A stretch of DNA of 64,000 nt from the NCBI RefSeq assembly GCF_001421415.1, contig NZ_LMKH01000001.1, positions 124,001-188,000 on the forward strand, written 5' to 3'. This DNA comes from Sphingomonas sp. Leaf208 (GTDB taxonomy: Bacteria > Pseudomonadota > Alphaproteobacteria > Sphingomonadales > Sphingomonadaceae). Position 1 is the stretch's first letter. Each line of letters starts with the position of its first letter. Positions 63,862 to 64,000 of the stretch are shown here, piece by piece. The translations under genes and the position numbers were made by a program. The notes under the pieces were generated by a model that saw only the letters and a program-made list of their open reading frames with translations, ran no database searches and was not told where the DNA came from.

Positions 63862-64000
63862 TCAGGAGCGGCCTGACGCCTTGACGTCTTTGCCGGCAAG
63901 CATCGTCATGACCATGCTTGCCGGCATAGGATGTGCCAGCAGAAAACCCTGCACCGCATCGCAGCGGGTACGGCGCAACTGTTCGAGTTGCGCCTGCGTC
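63862..64000 (-). CDS. EAL-domain protein, C-terminal end (cut by window edge)
   Basis: The minus-strand frame enters from the right edge and stops at 63862-63864. The visible 45 residues (QLEQLRRTRCDAVQGFLLAHPMP, then a short tail) are the closing helix and Q-G-(F/Y) strand of an EAL cyclic-di-GMP phosphodiesterase domain. Only 8 bases separate its stop from that of rpfF. In Burkholderia and Cronobacter an RpfF synthase is adjacent to RpfR, a PAS-GGDEF-EAL receptor, so RpfR is the leading candidate. The N-terminal part is outside the window. Confidence 0.8.
   Translation of the reverse strand, partial: TQAQLEQLRRTRCDAVQGFLLAHPMPASMVMTMLAGKDVKASGRS
63892..63925. terminator. 12-base-pair hairpin in the shared 3' region of rpfF and the EAL gene
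   Basis: GCCGGCAAGCAT (63892-63903) pairs perfectly with ATGCTTGCCGGC (63914-63925) across a 10-base loop. It lies 39 bases beyond the rpfF stop but inside the EAL coding frame. It may end rpfF transcripts before they run far into the opposing gene; no T-tract follows. Confidence 0.55.

Overview
The window reads as chromosomal DNA of an alphaproteobacterium of the sphingomonad type, most likely Sphingomonas or a near relative. The evidence is high GC with strongly GC-biased third codon positions, many large TonB-dependent receptors of the Xanthomonas/Caulobacter type, a SapC/cupin/flavin-halogenase cassette, a FecI/FecR/STN-receptor signalling set and many secreted carbohydrate enzymes. No rRNA, tRNA, CRISPR array, insertion sequence or prophage was seen. 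Genes touch both edges: an MFS transporter is cut at the left and an EAL-domain protein at the right.

Layout. 1-3.3 kb: end of an MFS carrier, an AraC and a FadR-type GntR regulator, and a secreted class A beta-lactamase-fold protein that lacks the usual omega-loop glutamate. 3.4-10.3 kb: a sucrose-uptake locus matching the Xanthomonas sux genes (suxR, suxA receptor, suxB amylosucrase, suxC carrier), with two CAATCGATTG operators between suxR and suxA and a REP-like palindrome between suxB and suxC. 10.5-17.1 kb: TonB receptor, SapC, cupin-like protein and flavin-dependent halogenase on one strand, with hairpins after the receptor. 17.8-20.6 kb: an orphan TonB receptor flanked by AT-richer non-coding DNA. 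21.3-24.6 kb: an autotransporter whose passenger is a PAP2-type acid phosphatase. 25-31.6 kb: DEAD-box helicase, secreted esterase, a TetR regulator divergent from an MFS exporter and an oxidoreductase with paired operators, and a GH43-type protein. 31.7-41.5 kb: DUF2252, a YajO-like reductase, a Gfo/Idh/MocA oxidoreductase, DUF72, a DUF3857/transglutaminase/TPR protein, and a LysR regulator divergent from an exported hydrolase.

41.5-51.6 kb: a GAF-GGDEF(degenerate)-EAL protein divergent from a very large alpha-2-macroglobulin that is translationally coupled to penicillin-binding protein 1C. 51.7-55.4 kb: a secreted GH84 hexosaminidase, an exported nuclease/phosphatase-fold protein and a DUF2141 protein. 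55.4-58.7 kb: a flippase-like membrane protein divergent from a DUF2334 deacetylase, a glycosyltransferase and a small membrane protein, probably an envelope-glycan or glycolipid module. 58.8-62.8 kb: an ECF sigma factor with a disrupted start, a FecR anti-sigma factor and an STN-bearing TonB receptor whose signal peptide is encoded inside the end of fecR. 62.9-64 kb: an RpfF-like DSF synthase facing the 3' end of an EAL-domain gene, suggesting an RpfF/RpfR-type signalling pair.

The common theme is scavenging across the outer membrane (sucrose, phosphate esters, amino sugars, a siderophore-like ligand) and envelope defence. The parts most worth following up are the receptor/SapC/cupin/halogenase cassette, the catalytically altered beta-lactamase-fold protein, the broken sigma-factor start and the RpfF/EAL pair.
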